A stretch of DNA of 64,000 nucleotides from Welwitschia mirabilis (lineage: Eukaryota; Gnetophyta; Gnetopsida; Welwitschiales): NCBI GenBank assembly GCA_051453625.1, contig JBOZIK010000001.1:78486285-78550284 (forward strand), in the 5' to 3' direction. Both the position numbers and the translations under genes were made by a program. Positions 1 through 12,546 of this stretch are shown piece after piece; the first letter of the stretch is position 1; each line of letters opens with the position of its first letter. Below the pieces are notes generated by a model. That model saw only the letters and a program-made list of their open reading frames with translations, was not told the DNA's origin and searched no databases.

Positions 1-1
1 A

Positions 2-1222
2 ATTCTAAAAAGCAGGGACAAATGGACATTAGATAAGAAACAAGCCGCAACCTATGACTTCAAAGGCATAAATGCTATCTTCTGTGCCATAAGTTCAAAA
101 TATTTTAAAAAAGTGGTGAACTACACCACTACCAAAGAAGCACAGGATATGCTGGAAACTACTTACAAAAGAATAAATCTAGTAAAGTAGGCTAAGCTTT
201 AAAAGCTAATCACCCAGTTTGAGGACCTAAACATGGAAGACAATAAAGGCATAAATGATTTTTTTGCAAAACTAATAGATATTGTAAATACTATGCATGG
301 TTTAGGTAAATCAATACAAGACTCAAGAGTGGTTCATAAAGCCTTAAGATCTCTGCCAAAAAGGTTCGAATCTAAAGTAACTACTATAGAAGAAAGCAAG
401 GACCTAAACATCATGAAACTCGATGAACTCCAAGGGAACCTTTACACTTTAAGCTGAAATTTGGAAAGCAATGGAAAAAGAGTATGGAACTATCTTCCAC
501 ATATGAAGTTCCCGAAATTAAGGATGGGTCTAACTTAGAACCAAAAAGTGATGATGAATTGGCCCTCTTAGCCAAAAGGTTCAGAAACTTCATGCAGAGA
601 CGGCAAGGTGGAGGTCAGTCTAAGAAACCACCAAGAAGGAAAGATGAAGGACGTCATGAGATTCAATGCTATTTCTACAAAGGTTTTGGTCATACCTCAA
701 ATGTCTACCCAAATAATAGAAAGGGTGACAAAAGAAAGGAAAAGAAAGTCCTGTCTATAACATGGGATAATGAAGAAAGTGAAAATGAATAAAACTCAGA
801 TTCAGAACATGGTGGTATCTCTCTCATTATAATCATCGATTAAAAGGTATGTTCTACTTATCACATTGATTCAGTTATTAGTAAAGATTAGCTTAATGAT
901 ATTGAATTAGAATTATATTTAGAATGCCAAAATCTAGCTCACAGATTAGACCAACTTAGAAAAGAAAATAAACTCCTTCTAGATAAGCTTGAGATTAGAG
1001 ACAAGGAATTTAATGACCTGAAAAATAGCCTTGCATCAACTCCCTACAGAATAAAGGATCACTTCTCTAGAAAATCTTTTAGTAGCTCTTTCAATTCTCA
1101 TCACTTCTCTTATTTTAAACCCTTGTCGAAGGCAGACTTTAAGAATTCATTAGCTAATATCACCTGCCACTATTACAACAAAAAGGGTCACTATAAGATT
1201 GATTGTGTCTTTAGTAAAAGTT
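2..1222 (+). pseudogene. copia gag (UBN2-type capsid, two zinc knuckles), degenerate
   Basis: Gag forms the virus-like particle. The frame starting at base 2 reads as a UBN2-type capsid with several stops, including in-frame stops near 190-205; the stretch 233-457 is open and ends ..DELQGNLYTLS. A lysine/arginine-rich segment follows, then a first knuckle near 667-715 (CYFYKGFGHTSNVYP) that has lost two of its four ligands relative to CX2CX4HX4C. From about 895 a leucine/lysine/glutamate-rich stretch looks like a coiled coil, and a second knuckle-like motif (CHYYNKKGHYKIDC) lies near 1165-1210. The start codon of the original gag is not in the window. Decay is clear; the family call is firm. 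Confidence 0.8.
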
Positions 1223-1335
1223 GATTTTCGCACTCCCTCTTAGTATCTAAGTTTACGTTTATCAAGAAATCTCATCATGTTACAAATAGAAATAAATGTA
1301 TAAGGTGGATTCTTAAGTCCAGAACTAAGAGTCTA

Positions 1336-2809
1336 TTGATCCAAATGGCATTAAAAGTAACTAATCATTCATGTTGGTATTTAGATAGTAGTTGCTCAAT
1401 ACATATGACAGGTGACAAGTCAAACTTCATCAGCTTCAAGGAATACAATGGAGGAGAAGTCTCTTTCGAGGATAATGGAAGAGCNNNNNNNNNNNNNNNN
1501 NNNNNNNNNNNNNNNNNNNNNNNNNNNNNNNNNNNNNNNNNNNNNNNNNNNNNNNNNNNNNNNNNNNNNNNNNNNNNNNNNNNNNNNNNNNNNNNNNNNN
1601 NNNNNNNNNNNNNNNNNNNNNNNNNNNNNNNNNNNNNNNNNNNNNNNNNNNNNNNNNNNNNNNNNNNNNNNNNNNNNNNNNNNNNNNNNNNNNNNNNNNN
1701 NNNNNNNNNNNNNNNNNNNNNNNNNNNNNNNNNNNNNNNNNNNNNNNNNNNNNNNNNNNNNNNNNNNNNNNNNNNNNNNNNNNNNNNNNNNNNNNNNNNN
1801 NNNNNNNNNNNNNNNNNNNNNNNNNNNNNNNNNNNNNNNNNNNNNNNNNNNNNNNNNNNNNNNNNNNNNNNNNNNNNNNNNNNNNNNNNNNNNNNNNNNN
1901 NNNNNNNNNNNNNNNNNNNNNNNNNNNNNNNNNNNNNNNNNNNNNNNNNNNNNNNNNNNNNNNNNNNNNNNNNNNNNNNNNNNNNNNNNNNNNNNNNNNN
2001 NNNNNNNNNNNNNNNNNNNNNNNNNNNNNNNNNNNNNNNNNNNNNNNNNNNNNNNNNNNNNNNNNNNNNNNNNNNNNNNNNNNNNNNNNNNNNNNNNNNN
2101 NNNNNNNNNNNNNNNNNNNNNNNNNNNNNNNNNNNNNNNNNNNNNNNNNNNNNNNNNNNNNNNNNNNNNNNNNNNNNNNNNNNNNNNNNNNNNNNNNNNN
2201 NNNNNNNNNNNNNNNNNNNNNNNNNNNNNNNNNNNNNNNNNNNNNNNNNNNNNNNNNNNNNNNNNNNNNNNNNNNNNNNNNNNNNNNNNNNNNNNNNNNN
2301 NNNNNNNNNNNNNNNNNNNNNNNNNNNNNNNNNNCAACATTTAGGTCATATTAGTTTTGACTCTTTGAAGAAATTGTGTCATAATAAGATAGTTAGGGAT
2401 CTCTCTAAAATCTCTTTTTCTCATAAAGGGCTATGTGACGCTTGTCAAAAGGGAAAAAAACTAGAATGTCTCACAAAAAGGTCAGTGATATCACAACTTG
2501 TAAACCTTTAAACTTAATTCATATGAATTTGGTTAGGCCTATCCAAACTGCGAATCTATTTGGAAAAATATATTTTCTGGTTATGATTGACGATTTCTCT
2601 AGATTTTCATTGGTAGCTTTTCTTCATACAAAATCCGATTCCTATGAAAACTTTGTTAAAATTTATAAAAAGCTTCAAATGGAAAAAGGGTATGTAATAA
2701 AGAAAATACGAAGTGATCATGGTAAGGAATTTGAAAATGAAAGATTTGAAATTTATTAAAACTAAAATGGAATAGGCCATGAATTTTCAGCACCTAAAAC
2801 TCCTCAACA
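1336..2809 (+). pseudogene. copia pol, first partial copy (protease, integrase core), interrupted by an N gap
   Basis: The left part carries the copia protease signature WYLDSSCSIHMTGD, in which the catalytic DSG has become DSS. After 850 N (1485-2334) the frame resumes with the pre-integrase zinc region (HLGHISFDSLKKLC, then GLCDACQKGKK) and the start of the integrase core, where MIDDFSRF includes a catalytic-type Asp and SDHGKEF a second. The frame breaks at 2757-2760 with a stop, and the copy ends at the next gap (2810-2909). The same segment occurs again, diverged, from 2910. This is either a real internal duplication or two element copies joined at a gap. Confidence 0.75.
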
Positions 2810-2909
2810 NNNNNNNNNNNNNNNNNNNNNNNNNNNNNNNNNNNNNNNNNNNNNNNNNNNNNNNNNNNNNNNNNNNNNNNNNNNNNNNNNNNNNNNNNNN
2901 NNNNNNNNN

Positions 2910-5900
2910 GTCTATTGATCCAAATGACATTAAAAGCATTTAATCATTTGTGTTAGTATTTAGATAGTGGTTGTTTCAGACACATGACAGGTAACAAGTC
3001 AAACTTCATCAAATTCAAGGAATACAATGGAGGAGAAGTCACTTTCGAGGATAATGGAAGAGCTCAAATTGAAGGGATCGGAAGCATCGATGGAGGTAAT
3101 TTACCAAATATTCATAATTTATTATTTATAAATGGTTTAAAGTATAATTTATTAAGCATTAGTCAGATTTGTGATAAAGATCATAAAGTTTGCTTCAATA
3201 AAAACTATTGTATTATAAAGCACTGAAAAACGAATTAAACTATTCTTATGGCAAATAGACATGAAAATGTATATTATGTAAAGCAATCGAATAACTAAAC
3301 ATGTCTTTCATCCCATACTCAAGATGACGTTATCTGTCATTAGCATTTAGGTCATATTAGTTTCAACTCTTTGAAGAAATTGTGTCGTGACGAGATAGTT
3401 AGGGGTCATTCTAAAATCTCTTTTTCTCACAAAGGGCTATGTGATGCATGCCAAAAGGGAAAGCAAATCAAAACTTCTCATAAAAGGGTTAGTGATATCA
3501 CTACTTATAACCCTTTAGACTTAATTCATATGGATTTGGTTGGGCCTATCCAAACTATGAGTCTATTTGAAAAAAGATATTTTCTGGTTATGATTGACGA
3601 TTTCTCTAGATTCTTGTGGGTACCTTTTCTGCATACTAAATCTGATGCCTATGAAAACTTTATTAAAATTTTCAAAAAGCTTTAAATGGATAAGGGATAT
3701 GTTATAAAGAAAATATGAAGTGATCATGGTAAGGAATTCAAAAATGAAAGATTCGAAATTTATTACAACTCAAATGGAATTGGCCATGAATTTTCAACAC
3801 CTAAAACCCCTCAACAAAATGGAATAGCTAAAAGGAAGAATCGGACCTTACTAGATATGACTAGAGTAATGCTAAATGACAAAAACATTTCAAAATGATT
3901 TTGAACTAAAGCTGTGAACATGATATGTCATATATCTAACAGAGTCTATTTGAGGCCTAGAGCTTCTAAAACTCCTTATGAGCTTTGGAAAGGTAAGAAA
4001 CTAAATATATCCTATTTCAAAACATTTGGAAGTAAATGCTTCATCTTGAGAGATTGAAAGGATCTAGCAAAATTTGATGCGAAATCAGATGAGGGAATCT
4101 TTTTAGGATACTTTCAATCTAGTAGGCCTATAGAGTTTTTAATAAGAGAAATCTTCATATGAAAGAATCAATTAATGTTAAAATACATGAAATTTTAGAT
4201 TATACAAAATCCATTAACCTTGATGAAGATCTTATTCCCTCTGGTCCTATTAATTAAATAGATGAAATTCCAAGAGATATAGCAACTCTAAAAATTAAGG
4301 AGCTTAAGAATCATCCTTTGGATTCTATTATTAGAAATGTTTAGCAAGGTATCATTACCAAAAATTCTCTTAAGAATTTTAGTGTTCATGTCTCCCTTTT
4401 GTCCCAGATTGAACCAAAATCTTTTGAAAAGGCTAGATCTAATCCAAGTTGGATAAATGCCATGTAAGAAGAACTTGAACAATTCACTAGGAATAAGGTT
4501 TAGACTCTCGTTCCAAAACCAATAAGAAAGAATGTCATAGGCACAAAGTGGATTTTTAGAAACAAAGTAAATGATAATAATGAAATTACAAAGAATAAAG
4601 CTAGATTGTGGCTCAAGGGTATTCCCAAATAAAAGGAGTAGATTGTGGAAACACATTTGCTCTAGTTGCTAGATTGAAATCAATCAGAATGTTTTTAGCT
4701 TTTACCTATTTTAAGAAAATGAAAGTCTTTCAAATGGATGTAAAAAGTGCCTTTCTAAATGAAAATATTGAAGAAGTTTATGTTAAGAAACCTCAAGGTT
4801 TTTCTGATCCTCACAATCCTAAATATGTCTATAAACTTAACAAAGCCTTATATGAATTAGAATAAGCTCCCAGAGTTTGTTATGAAAAGCTTTTATCATT
4901 CTTGCTTCAACATGGTTTTTCTAGAGGCTCCATTGATAGAACTTTGTTTTGAAAAGTTTTGAAAAATGATTTAATGTTAATGTAAATCTATGTTAATGAT
5001 ATAATTTTTGGATCAACAAATGAAAACTTGTCAAATGATTTTACTAAACTCATAAGTTCTAAATTTGAAATGAGCATGGTTAGTCCTGTAAATATGTTTT
5101 TAGGTTTACAAATTCAACAACAAAAATAAGGAATCTTTATCAATCAAAAGAAATATTTTTTAGATTTGATTAAAAAATTTAAACTGAAAAATGAAAATTT
5201 TATGGACTCTCCAATGGCCACAAATGTTAAACATGGCAAGGATGTGGATCAAAAGGTATATCACAATATTATTGGAATACTATTATATCTAATGGCTAGT
5301 CGCTCAAATATAGCTTTTAGTATTGGTTTGTATATTAAGTATCAAAGAAAACCTAAGGAATCACATCTTATAGCTGCTAAGAGAATACTACGCTATGTTA
5401 AAGGTACTATAGATTTTGGTTTATGGTTTTCAAATGATACTACTTTAAGTTTAATAGGATATAGTGACGCAGATTGGGCTGGCTGCAAAGATGATCGTAA
5501 AAGTACAAGTGGTGGATGTTTCTTCTTTGGAAATTGTCTTACAGCCTGGTATACAGCCTGGTATAGCAAGCTATACATCCCTTTCTATCACTGAGGCTGA
5601 ATACATAGCTACTAGATCCTATTACACTCAGACCTTATGGATGAAAGATATCTTAAAGGACTATGGGCTGAACATCTCGGAAGTACTAATCCTGTGTGAC
5701 AACTCAAATGCTATTTAAATAGCTCACAACCTAGTCTAACACACTCGACCCAAATACATCGATATCATGTACCACTTCATTCGTGAATTAGTCAAAAAGA
5801 AAATCATATCTTTAGAATATATTTGCACAGAAGATCAATTGGCTGATATTTTTATAAAATTTCTATCTTCAGATCATTTTTTAACCCTTCCGTATTTTCT

Positions 5901-5948
5901 AAGTATCAAGTCAAAAAAGGACTTACCTCACCTAGCCTCATCTAAATA
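2910..5948 (+). pseudogene. copia pol, second copy (protease, integrase, reverse transcriptase, RNase H), many stops
   Basis: Order of domains: protease with an intact DSGC (about 2967); pre-integrase and integrase core (3340-3900; HLGHISFNSL, LCDACQKGK, MIDDFSRFLW, SDHGKEF); integrase C-terminal part (3950-4130); RT (about 4440-5100; FQMDVKSAFLNENIEEVYVKKP is motif A, YVNDIIFGS the catalytic loop); RNase H (5440-5850; YSDADWAGC, TEAEYIA, TEDQLADIF). The catalytic YVDD has become YVND. Stops replace glutamine at conserved places (ALYELE-stop-APR near 4860), there is a frameshift near 4610, and a 12-bp tandem duplication lies in the RNase H region near 5540. The product cannot be made. Confidence 0.85.
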
Positions 5949-6537
5949 ATTAAATTCAGTGAAGAGGGTTTAAATCTTTTCAAATCATATATATTTAAAT
6001 CCCAGTTAACCTAATTTTCAATTAGGGCAACCGTTTTTTCCTCATATTTCTCACTGTTAGATTTTCTTCTTACTATGTCGATCACATGTTATGTTGGATC
6101 AACCGGATTAGTCTCAGTGTTTCCTACAAAATCCTGTCGAACCTAGGTCGACCAAATAATACACTTTGGATGACCTCATAATGTACTCTTCTAGTCACAT
6201 CAGGTCGACCATGCATTTATCTCAGGTCGAATAAGTTTTATTTGGTCTTTCACTATAATATTTTATTCTCATAGGATCGACCACCAAATTATCTGGATCA
6301 ACCGCTGCCTTACAATTAGGGTTTAAAAATTTTACATGGGTCGACCGACCTTCTGATCGGTTACCCATGTTTAATGTAGTGCGCCACAGATTTTTAAATC
6401 TGACCCTCCTTTTCTCTTATTTTATTCTTTTAGCCCCACTTTTTTCGATCGGTCACCCACTTTTTGTCATTTTCTGAGATTTTGGGGAACCCTCTTCCAC
6501 TTTTTTCATGTGCTTTCTCTCAGATCTGGGATTTAAA
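5949..6537 (+). repeat. Post-pol spacer with an array of GGTCGACC-type palindromes
   Basis: No coding signal is seen between the end of RNase H and the env-like frame. The spacer holds exact GGTCGACC octamers at 6146-6153, 6203-6210 and 6339-6346, plus near copies (GTCGAT, GGATCAACC, GGTCGAATA, GATCGACC). The same motif recurs inside the 3' LTR. Sirevirus non-coding regions are known to carry clusters of short conserved motifs; whether these are the same kind is inference. Confidence 0.7.
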
Positions 6538-7483
6538 TGGCTCTATCTTAGCCAAGAGAAGGATCTAGAAAGAGAAGAAAGGAAACTACTGTCAAACCAC
6601 CTAGTTATGTCTTTTCCAGGATGAGCATGGAATAACTGAGGCACTATCAGAAACATTTTGAGACAAGCCTCATTGCATTAGAAAGGACTTGTGAACTCAT
6701 GCAATTTATCAGCCTCAGAAAAGTCCAGACCTTATTAGAAGAAGTAAACTAGGGATATTTCTTTCATGTTTTTGGCATGTGCTACCTTTTAATTACTAGG
6801 TTATTCTATTCCAATGTTAGGTATGATGCAGCCTAGTCTACATTCATTACCTCTATTTTTGGCCAAGAAATATGTATTACTTTAGATTTTATTACATCCC
6901 TCACTGGCCTTCCAAGAGAAAACTGGGGAGAATACTAGTCCATGGCCGAGTCTTTTGAAGAGAAGGACGTAGCCACTCATCATATGTGTGGTACTCACAT
7001 TACATGAAAAAAGACTCTCAAAGCTTCCCAACTTCTTCCAAAATTTCATCTTCTACACTTAATTATGTCCTACATGAGCTTTCAAATTATCAAGTCTATC
7101 TCATATATGCACTAGACCAACAAAAAGATTTGGATGCCCCTGCCATCATGCTCAAACATATGGTAAACCAGCTTCAGCTACACAAGCGGTGTGTCTTGCC
7201 TTATCCCTTTCTCATCACTTGAATTTGTCGTTGCTTCGACATTCCTTATCTTGCTAGGCAGGAGATTCAGAAGTCCATGGAGCCTATGGATCATGGCACG
7301 CTTTCAAGGATGCACATCTTTGAAGAACCTGCTGCTCCTTTGAGGCCTAAGGTTAAGGCCTTTTAGACCCCAGAAATTCTCCATCTTATTCATCAGATTG
7401 ACTCATGGACTCATCACATTAAGGAGGCCCTAATTGCTAGTGGGATTCCAGTTGCTGACACATTCCAATATGAGGATGCTTAA
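6538..7483 (+). pseudogene. Env-like / plant putative transposon protein frame, degenerate
   Basis: From the ATG at 6538 the frame is basic (RKRRK) and then follows the pattern of the protein found after pol in Sireviruses and in host-annotated 'putative plant transposon protein' domains: LERTCELM, then LITRLFYSNV, FGQEICITLDFITSLTGLP. After a frame change, an open stretch at 6986-7222 contains LNYVLHELSN, APAIMLKHMVNQ and RCVLPYPFLIT. At least four in-frame stops interrupt it. The role of this frame in the element's cycle is unknown; an envelope function was proposed for related ORFs but is not shown. I see no signal peptide or fusion-peptide-like segment. Confidence 0.55.
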
Positions 7484-7708
7484 TCTTCTAAATCTTTAGA
7501 GTTTAACTAAGTCCTTGTGTGTCTTTTTATTGTATCCTCTCTATCCTTGANNNNNNNNNNNNNNNNNNNNNNNNNNNNNNNNNNNNNNNNNNNNNNNNNN
7601 NNNNNNNNNNNNNNNNNNNNNNNNNNNNNNNNNNNNNNNNNNNNNNNNNNAGTTCGACTGAGTCCTTGTGTGTCTTTTTGTTGTATCCACCCCATTCTTG
7701 ATTTCATC

Positions 7709-7720
7709 AAAAAGGGGGAG
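7709..7720 (+). promoter_or_regulatory. Polypurine tract of the first copia element
   Basis: AAAAAGGGGGAG follows ATTTCATC; this is the usual plus-strand primer of Sirevirus-type elements. A second purine tract, CAAAGGGGAG at 7951-7960, directly precedes the LTR start at 7963. More than one purine tract before the 3' LTR is typical of that genus. Confidence 0.75.
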
Positions 7721-7962
7721 TAAAATTCGTAACATCTTTGTCTCTTCTTTGTATTGCAAATGGATTAAATTATAATGTTTACATGTAATGATACTTTTTG
7801 AGTAATGCAAAGAAACATATTTTTGTGTAAAATACTTCTGATTTTTATGATTTTTATATACAAAACTCGTTTGAAATTAATCATGTTCAAAGTTAAACAA
7901 GTTAAGGGAAGAACACAGTTATCAAATTATTGTTTTTCCTCAATCAATAACAAAGGGGAGTT

Positions 7963-10188
7963 TGTTGAGAACCCATTGTCATTGATTAAGTTAATAAGTT
8001 TTTGTAAGTTAATCTTTTGTGTAGGTAACTTCCAAAACCAGGTGACCAATTTATAAAATCCAGTGACTACATGTTTAAGAACTGTCATGCTACTTCAGAA
8101 GCAGGCGACCGCACATGGTTTTCCAGACGACCGAACACTGATAATATAAAGAATACCAGTTAACACATGGGCGAATAACATAATAACACGGGCGACCGCA
8201 TTTCACTCAGATTGATATAATCTGATATACTTTCGGACAATCGAATATATTCATACGAGTGATCGCATGACATGCGGTGAACTCCAACCTGATAGAAATA
8301 CAAGCGACCGCAGATATTCATACGGGTGACCACACGACATGCAGTGAACTCCAACCTAATAGAAATATAGACGACCATAGATATTCAGAAGGACGACCTC
8401 ACGACATGCAGCAAGAATCTTACTAACAGTACGGGCAATCAACCATAACTNNNNNNNNNNNNNNNNNNNNNNNNNNNNNNNNNNNNNNNNNNNNNNNNNN
8501 NNNNNNNNNNNNNNNNNNNNNNNNNNNNNNNNNNNNNNNNNNNNNNNNNNNNNNNNNNNNNNNNNNNNNNNNNNNNNNNNNNNNNNNNNNNNNNNNNNNN
8601 NNNNNNNNNNNNNNNNNNNNNNNNNNNNNNNNNNNNNNNNNNNNNNNNNNNNNNNNNNNNNNNNNNNNNNNNNNNNNNNNNNNNNNNNNNNNNNNNNNNN
8701 NNNNNNNNNNNNNNNNNNNNNNNNNNNNNNNNNNNNNNNNNNNNNNNNNNNNNNNNNNNNNNNNNNNNNNNNNNNNNNNNNNNNNNNNNNNNNNNNNNNN
8801 NNNNNNNNNNNNNNNNNNNNNNNNNNNNNNNNNNNNNNNNNNNNNNNNNNNNNNNNNNNNNNNNNNNNNNNNNNNNNNNNNNNNNNNNNNNNNNNNNNNN
8901 NNNNNNNNNNNNNNNNNNNNNNNNNNNNNNNNNNNNNNNNNNNNNNNNNNNNNNNNNNNNNNNNNNNNNNNNNNNNNNNNNNNNNNNNNNNNNNNNNNNN
9001 NNNNNNNNNNNNNNNNNNNNNNNNNNNNNNNNNNNNNNNNNNNNNNNNNNNNNNNNNNNNNNNNNNNNNNNNNNNNNNNNNNNNNNNNNNNNNNNNNNNN
9101 NNNNNNNNNNNNNNNNNNNNNNNNNNNNNNNNNNNNNNNNNNNNNNNNNNNNNNNNNNNNNNNNNNNNNNNNNNNNNNNNNNNNNNNNNNNNNNNNNNNN
9201 NNNNNNNNNNNNNNNNNNNNNNNNNNNNNNNNNNNNNNNNNNNNNNNNNNNNNNNNNNNNNNNNNNNNNNNNNNNNNNNNNNNNNNNNNNNNNNNNNNNN
9301 NNNNNNNNNNNNNNNNNNNNNNNNNNNNNNNNNNNNNNNNNNNNNNNNNNNNNNNNNNNNNNNNNNNNNNNNNNNNNNNNNNNNNNNNNNNNNNNAGCAA
9401 GAATCTTACTGACAGTACGGGCAATCAACCATAACTATATGGGTGACATAACAACGGGCAACCGCGTATTTACACAAGGGTAACCACTTTTTGGCCATAT
9501 CTTGTAATGAGAAAATCTGTGACAAGTAAGGATGACCGAACGTAATAATAAGGGAGACTGCATTTTGTGGTCGACTGAACACTCTAAAAGGTCGACCATA
9601 CAACAGAAAAATGTAACCATTTTCAACACAATGATTCTCTAGCAAAAGCACAATGGTTCTCTAGAAAAGTACAACGGTTTATTTACCTATGAGGAAGCGG
9701 TCATATGATACATCTCAAGTATAAAATCTTTTCTCTAAACACTAGAAGACACTGATACTATTCTTGTAAAATCAGGGATTGAATGAACACTGATATACCT
9801 TTCATTCGCACATCTAAACACTCTGATAAGGTTCAGATTTCTTATCTACTTACTCTTAGCATTTTTTTGAAAATAAGACTGATGTATTGTAGAAATCATG
9901 TCTATGTAGTAGTGCATCCTTTCTCTCTCTCATTCGTTCTTGGTTGAGGATTAATCCATACAATTCTTATTGGTTGTAAAAGGTTAATTGGTGAGCCTAA
10001 AAATCATTTTTAAAGAGTGAATACATGTCAGCTAGGACAAGGGGTCTACAAAGATGAAGGGTGCTGTCTATTCACCATTACATACCTTGTTTCTGTATTA
10101 TTTTTTATCTATTGTTTTGTAAGTTGTGAAGAATAAGGAGTCAAAACTTAAATAGTCCTATTCATCCCCCCTCTAGGGTCGATCCTCA
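7963..10188 (+). repeat. 3' LTR of the first copia element
   Basis: Starts TGTTGAGAACCC right after a purine tract and ends at GATCCTCA after a C-rich run (CCCCCCTCTAGG), the same ending as in the other copia elements of the window. It includes a gap of 945 N (8451-9395), so the true length is uncertain. Between 8100 and 9600 it is filled with GCGACCGCA/GGTCGACC-like motifs (exact GGTCGACC at 9590-9597) and a tandem repeat of about 70 bp (see 8245-8410). The partner LTR is outside the window, so both boundaries rest on motif evidence only. Confidence 0.7.
8245..8410 (+). repeat. Imperfect tandem repeat (about 70-bp unit) inside the copia LTR
   Basis: Units begin ATATTCATACG(A/G)GTGA and continue through CGACATGC(A/G)GTGAACTCCAACCT and ATAGAAATA. 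Two near-complete units and a partial third are visible before the gap. The repeat carries the CGACCGC motif of the LTR. Confidence 0.7.
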
Positions 10189-10777
10189 TTTATCAGATCT
10201 CATAGTTTATATTGGTTAAGAACTAGTAGATGCTCTTCTTAATTGATATATGTTATAGATAAAGTAGTCTTTGTGATAGAAAGACTAGAATCTAAGTAGG
10301 ATTTATTTCCATTTCCATTTTCATTCCTATTCATTTGCATTTCATTTCCATTTAGCATTGCATTTNNNNNNNNNNNNTTATTTCAATTTTTATAATAAAA
10401 AAGACTAAAAAATACTTTAGCAAATCAATTCTCTAACTCTAAGCCTAGTGCCTTCATTAGATTACGACATTTGGGTGAACTTCCATCTGTACTAGAGTGT
10501 GTTTTTTGCAATTTACATGATTTACAAGTTTATCTAAAGGATTTCTAGATTGCATAACAAAGAAGCAATGTAGTACAAGAGACAAAAGGGCCAAAGGTGG
10601 TCAAAGGCGATTAACACAAAGAAAGGTAGCATAGTTAAGGGAGACATTATAGTAGCAATTCAGATGCACCAATAGGAACAGAGATAGGGCAACCAACAAA
10701 GAAGGTGACAACCCAAATAGTACAAGACAGAAGAAAGCTTAGTCAAGAAGGACAAAGTAAAGGAAAAACAAGGGAGA
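10189..10777. other. Unassigned spacer between copia and gypsy elements
   Basis: No coding signal. A short (ATTTCC)n-like microsatellite runs from about 10300 to 10365 and abuts a 12-base gap (10366-10377). The rest, including a purine-rich stretch from 10560, may belong to the gypsy element's flank or to an older insertion; I cannot tell. Confidence 0.5.
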
Positions 10778-12542
10778 CTCAATCAGAAGGAGAGGGGAGC
10801 GCATGAAACCGATTGGAAGATGCTTTAAAGACGATGCTAGAAGGACATACAAAGGCCCCTATTTGTAGCCTTCTTTTATAACTAGTGCTACCGATACTAC
10901 ATACACTTATTCCTTTATCTTAGCTGGTTGTTTTATAATAATGCTCCTCCACAACTGTACTAATGAAGCCAAGCCTCATCAAATCCATGATTCCAAATCT
11001 GAAAATAATAGATTTTCTCCTTGAGTTATGGATTTGAACACAAACCGAATCCTCTTGCTTGGATAGTTAAATGCTTAAGGCATGACATACATTGAAAACA
11101 AAAGCGATGCACATTAAAGGATAGAAGGAAAATAGCATCAAAAACATGCACATGGAGAAGAGACCAGAGATCACAGCGAGTAGAAGAAAGGAGGATAAAA
11201 AGTAATCAAAAACAAAGTGAACATAACTATGGGAAGGATGAACATGGATTGTCAGAGGCAAAACAGACACAAGAAGATGGTAAAACAGGCAGAACGCTAG
11301 CCAAATGACAATGCATCGGGGAGATCAGAGGCATGAGAGCAACGAAGAAGAAAGAAATCGCTAATACATGGGGCACCAAGAATCAATGAGTTCAAACACA
11401 GGACAGAAGAAAGACTGAAGGCAAATGCATCACAGAGAAAAATCTCTCAGTAGAATAAACGCAAGAAGAAGATAGCAGGAAACACCAAGGAATAGACGTC
11501 ATACGCAAAATCACCAGTCCAACAAAATAAAAATAGACGTGCATCAAGTAAAAGCTAGCGGACGGGGAGAGCAGCACAAGGGGAAGTAAAGATAAAGGGA
11601 GACACACAACACGAGTATAACGCAAAAAGGGGAAGCTAAAGAAACACAGCGGAGGACACCAGATGGAACAATGCATAGAGGACATGGACGATTACAGAGG
11701 AGAAAAAGGGACAGAGAAATCAGATGCGCACCATCACAGAATAAGAGATTTAGCCAAGCAGAGATAGCAGATCAATCAGATGCGCACCATCGTAGAATGT
11801 AAGAGATAAAAAGGGAAAAACAACAGGCATACATCAAGAAGAACAAGAGCAAACAAAGTCCATTTACAAGTGCACATTTAAGAACTTCAGTTTTCTCTTT
11901 TTCTTTGTTGTTGTGATCTAATTCAAGTCTATATATGTTCTATAAAGGAATTGGCCATTTTATAAAAGTAAACAAAGAATTACTTTAGAATATGTTTTCT
12001 TTTTAGGGGACTATTCATCTCTTTCTTGAAATTCCAAAGCAAAATATAATTAAAAAAAATTTTATATAGAGTGTGTTTTCTTGTTTTTCTTAGCTTTGTG
12101 TATTTTAATGGGTTTTATACAAATAGTTAAGGGAATGTTAATGGTGTTTTAGATGTAATACATGTGGGCATTATTTTTTATTAGTTAATATAAAACATAC
12201 ATAACTTTTGAAACCTTTTTATTCTTTAAACTCATTAAAATTTTGGGTTTTATCATACCCTTTGCAAGTTGTGTGACTATTATATTTATNNNNNNNNNNN
12301 NNNNNNNNNNNNNNNNNNNNNNNNNNNNNNNNNNNNNNNNNNNNNNNNNNNNNNNNNNNNNNNNNNNNNNNNNNNNNNNNNNNNNNNNNGATTTTCTTTA
12401 ACCTTAATTACATCTCAATGTTACACTCTTAGGATTTTTATCAATTTTAATTTCCAAATCAACATTAAATCTTAAATAAAAGATAGGGACATCATATAAT
12501 GAAATCACAATCAACATATCATTACGAAAAATAATCATAACA
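10778..12542 (+). repeat. 5' LTR of the gypsy element
   Basis: Colinear with 19016-20479 over the whole length, for example GGATAGTTAAATGCT near 11060 and 19195 and the block 11880-12540 with 19910-20479. It ends ..CATAACA just before the primer-site-like sequence. It has about 95 bp near 10806-10898 that the 3' LTR lacks, and many substitutions separate the two, so the insertion is old. A 100-N gap at 12290-12389 falls where the 3' copy shows only a few bases, so the gap length is nominal. The left boundary is approximate. Confidence 0.8.
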
Positions 12543-12546
12543 GTTT

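Larger units (their letters stand above)
1..10188 (+). mobile_element. Sirevirus-like Ty1/copia retrotransposon, 5' end outside window
   Basis: Frames run in copia order on the plus strand: gag with two zinc-knuckle-like motifs and a coiled-coil-like stretch, protease, integrase, reverse transcriptase, RNase H, then a spacer, an env-like frame, two polypurine tracts and a 3' LTR. A second frame after pol and several purine tracts before the 3' LTR are known traits of plant Sireviruses. The copy is dead: most frames hold stops and frameshifts, the RT catalytic motif reads YVND, and the protease/integrase part is present twice. The 5' LTR and primer site are left of the window. The LTR ends in GATCCTCA, as do two other copia elements here. 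Family assignment is inference from layout and motifs; an alignment of the RT region would fix the lineage. Confidence 0.85.

Noticed and set aside
1412-2344. Long frames across runs of N (also at 8423-9428, 16190-16991, 37346-38155, 53903-54416, 56342-57096, 62363-62680)
   Set aside because: The length is only unread sequence; the readable ends carry no shared protein.
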